A stretch of 64,000 bases of DNA from an uncultured Paracoccus sp. (GTDB taxonomy: Bacteria; Pseudomonadota; Alphaproteobacteria; Rhodobacterales; Rhodobacteraceae): contig NZ_CANMEH010000010.1 of the NCBI RefSeq assembly GCF_947496875.1, positions 62,001-126,000 of the forward strand. The letters are read 5' to 3'. The notes under the pieces were generated by a model, which worked only from the letters and a program-made list of their open reading frames with translations, searched no databases and was not told where the DNA came from. Each line of letters begins with the position of its first letter. Position 1 is the stretch's first letter. A program made the position numbers and the translations under genes. Shown in pieces: positions 62,237 to 64,000 of the stretch.

Positions 62237-63347
62237 TTCCCGCCTCGGCGTCCAGTTTCTGGCCCAGATGTTCCGCGATCGCCAGGCTGGCGGTCAGCCC
62301 GGGGCTTTCGATGCCGAACAGGTTGACCAGACCCGGAACCCCGTGAACGGCGGGCCCATCGATGCGGAAGTCGGCCGCGGGCTGGCCCGGGCCGGAGAGC
62401 TTGGGGCGGATCCCGCAATAGGTCGGCTCCAGCGCGTCGGCCGGTACGCCGGGCCAGTACCGGGCGATCTGGTCGGCGAAGTGCCCCATCCGGGCGCCGT
62501 TCACCTGATAGTCGATCCGGTCGATCCATTCCACATCGGGGCCGAACCGCATGCTACCGCCCAGATCCAGGGTCAGGTGCACGCCCAGGCCACCGGGTTC
62601 GGGCACCGGGTAGACGAGATGGGAAAACGCCGGACGCCCCGGCACGGCGAAATAGCTGCCGCGCGCCAGCAGCGTGTCGGGGACGTGGCCCGGATCCAGC
62701 CCGTCGATCGCGCGCGCCACGTCGGACGCCCGCAGCCCGGCGGCGTTCACCAGGACCCGGCAGCCGAGGGTGAAGCGACCGTCGGCGCCATCGGTGTCGA
62801 CCTCGAACCCGTCGCCTCGCGCGCGTGCCGCGACAAGGGCGGTGTTCAGCGCCAGCGCGGCCCCATGTGATTCTGCCTGGCCCTGCAGCGCCAGCATCAG
62901 CCCGTGGCTGTCGATGATGCCCGTCGAGGGCGACAGCAGCGCGGCGGTACAGGCCAGTTCCGGTTCCATCGCCTGCGCCTGGGCTGCAGTGATCCGCTGC
63001 AGGTCCACCCCGCAGGCGCGCGCATGGCCGGCGATGCTGTCCAGGGCTGGGTGCTGGTCCGCGGATGTGGCCACGATCAGCTTGCCGCAGCGCCGGTGGG
63101 CCACACCGTTGGCCGCGGCGAAATCATACAGCATCTCGCGTCCGCGCACGCATAGCCGCGCCTTGAGGCTGCCGGGCTGGTAGTAGATGCCGGCGTGGAT
63201 CACCTCGGAATTGCGGGAACTGGTTTCGGTGCCGATAGCGCCCGCGCGTTCGAGGATCAGCACCTCCATCCCGCGGCGTGCCAGTTCGCGTGCGACTGCC
63301 AAGCCGACAACACCGGCACCGACGACGATCGCGTCCACATGATCCAT
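62208..63347 (-). CDS. lhgO: L-2-hydroxyglutarate oxidase-like FAD-dependent oxidoreductase
   Basis: A 379-residue flavoprotein. The dinucleotide motif is [20 protein letters not shown]. The signature [20 protein letters not shown] closely matches LhgO/L2HGDH proteins, which oxidise L-2-hydroxyglutarate to 2-oxoglutarate. [20 protein letters not shown] and [11 protein letters not shown] near the end agree. The ATG at 63347 has AAGGGGAAG 8 nt upstream. The frame is open further upstream into a CocE-like fragment, but the ribosome binding site argues for this start. The 3' end overlaps ptsP by 29 nt, tail to tail. Confidence 0.88.
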   Translation of the reverse strand: MDHVDAIVVGAGVVGLAVARELARRGMEVLILERAGAIGTETSSRNSEVIHAGIYYQPGSLKARLCVRGREMLYDFAAANGVAHRRCGKLIVATSADQHPALDSIAGHARACGVDLQRITAAQAQAMEPELACTAALLSPSTGIIDSHGLMLALQGQAESHGAALALNTALVAARARGDGFEVDTDGADGRFTLGCRVLVNAAGLRASDVARAIDGLDPGHVPDTLLARGSYFAVPGRPAFSHLVYPVPEPGGLGVHLTLDLGGSMRFGPDVEWIDRIDYQVNGARMGHFADQIARYWPGVPADALEPTYCGIRPKLSGPGQPAADFRIDGPAVHGVPGLVNLFGIESPGLTASLAIAEHLGQKLDAEAGISRSVPASR

Positions 63348-63389
63348 GAGATCTTCCCCTTTCCACACCCCGGTCATCGGCGCGCCGAC

Positions 63390-64000
63390 GATGAACGGCA
63401 CGGTCCGAGACTGGAAGGTGGGAATGGCGGACCCGGAGCGGAAATGCGAGAAGTTCGCGTTCAAAACCTCCACCCGGATCTGGTGGCCTTCCTTGAAAAG
63501 ATTCGAAGTCGGCTGAAGGGCGAACGTGTATTCGTAGACCTCGCCTGGCTCGACAGGGACACGAGCATCCAGCCCTTCGCGTGAGCTCGCGCGGATGATC
63601 CCGTTGGAGATGTTGTAAGCCTTCCCGTCCGGATGGACATCAACGAGCTTGGCGGTGAAATCCGTGTCTGGCGCAGTCGATGCGGCGAAGAGCACCATTT
63701 CGATCGGCCCGGTCACCTCGACATCGGCTTCAAGCGGCGGCGTCGAATAGACCAGCACATCCGCTCGATCCCCGACCTTCGCCTGGTCGTAGGGTTCGAC
63801 GGGAGCGACATCAGGTGTGCAACACGAATGCCCGCCTCGGCTCGGGACCAGATTCGCGGGATCACACGTGAACTGGTTCACCCGCTGATCCGCCGGTGGC
63901 TCTTCGGTTGATAGCGAGCCGTTGCCGTACCGGGTGCCCGAGCCATAACAGCTCACTGTTGCTCGACGGGGCATTCCTCGCCCAACAGGACGCTCAACGC
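63390..64000 (-). pseudogene. C-terminal fragment of a CocE/NonD family hydrolase, truncated and running into lhgO
   Basis: From the window edge inward the frame encodes part of the jelly-roll C-terminal domain of CocE/X-Pro dipeptidyl-peptidase-like hydrolases: [77 protein letters not shown]. Family members then continue with a distinctive ending after the NFxRF region. Here homology decays after VLNANFSHF and the frame reads on into lhgO without a stop. The 5' part lies beyond the window. Codon use is visibly less GC-rich than lhgO. I read it as a truncated gene joined to lhgO by recombination. Confidence 0.7.

Overview
The window is high-GC DNA with alphaproteobacterial gene content, most consistent with a Rhodobacterales organism close to Paracoccus. 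This rests on the rnd-kdsD-lptCAB-hpf-ptsN block without rpoN between lptB and hpf, a TIGR02186/TauE pair, a DUF6280-type protein, and two complete DctPQM TRAP transporters plus one TAXI-type TRAP system. Gene identities come from motifs and remembered family features; no database search was run.

Layout. 0-3.7 kb: the end of a type VI secretion-type accessory locus (degenerate ketosynthase-like protein, DUF4150/PAAR-like effector candidate, putative immunity protein, an rmlB remnant, and a DUF6484-like gene with a small partner on the other strand). 4-8.1 kb: an old-yellow enzyme, a quinone oxidoreductase, a PHB-depolymerase-family esterase and a ribbon-helix-helix protein. 8.3-18.1 kb: an aromatic catabolic block. 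A MarR regulator and a frameshifted XRE regulator precede hmgA-fahA-maiA, a self-sufficient CYP116B-type P450, and a DctPQM TRAP transporter. 18.1-23.2 kb: an aldo/keto reductase, a TAXI TRAP system and a short-chain dehydrogenase. 23.3-28.2 kb: envelope and nitrogen-PTS housekeeping genes. 28.2-33.7 kb (minus strand): smc followed by ridA, a glycerophosphodiesterase and an SDR. 33.8-37.3 kb: cidAB-like genes, DUF6280, a histidine phosphatase and nnrD. 37.4-42 kb (minus strand): an MsbA-like exporter, ygfZ, dinB and an EamA transporter. 42-47.1 kb: a class V aminotransferase, a Met/His-rich DUF305 protein, and the TIGR02186/TauE pair. 47.4-52.7 kb: surE-pcm-nlpD, a VOC protein, and a PCM-like methyltransferase overlapping a TolC protein. 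52.9 kb: tRNA-Cys. 53.1-56.8 kb: a second DctPQM operon ending in an SDR. 56.9-62.2 kb: kdtA, a DUF1178 gene, lysC and ptsP. 62.2-64 kb: an L-2-hydroxyglutarate oxidase-like gene and a truncated CocE/NonD hydrolase fragment.

The most interesting unit is 8.3-18 kb. HmgA, FahA and MaiA form the complete homogentisate-to-fumarate plus acetoacetate route, yet 4-hydroxyphenylpyruvate dioxygenase is absent. In its place, on the same strand, stand a self-sufficient P450 and a carboxylate importer. I infer an imported aromatic acid that the P450 hydroxylates towards homogentisate. Two copies of a palindrome, CGTTGC-N4-GCAAYG, lie upstream of marR and inside the hmgA promoter, suggesting a shared MarR operator.

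A second regulatory signal is an array of GCATGAA units spaced exactly 11 bp apart. There are four copies between the XRE remnant and hmgA, and three more about 33 kb away between the exporter and the aminotransferase.
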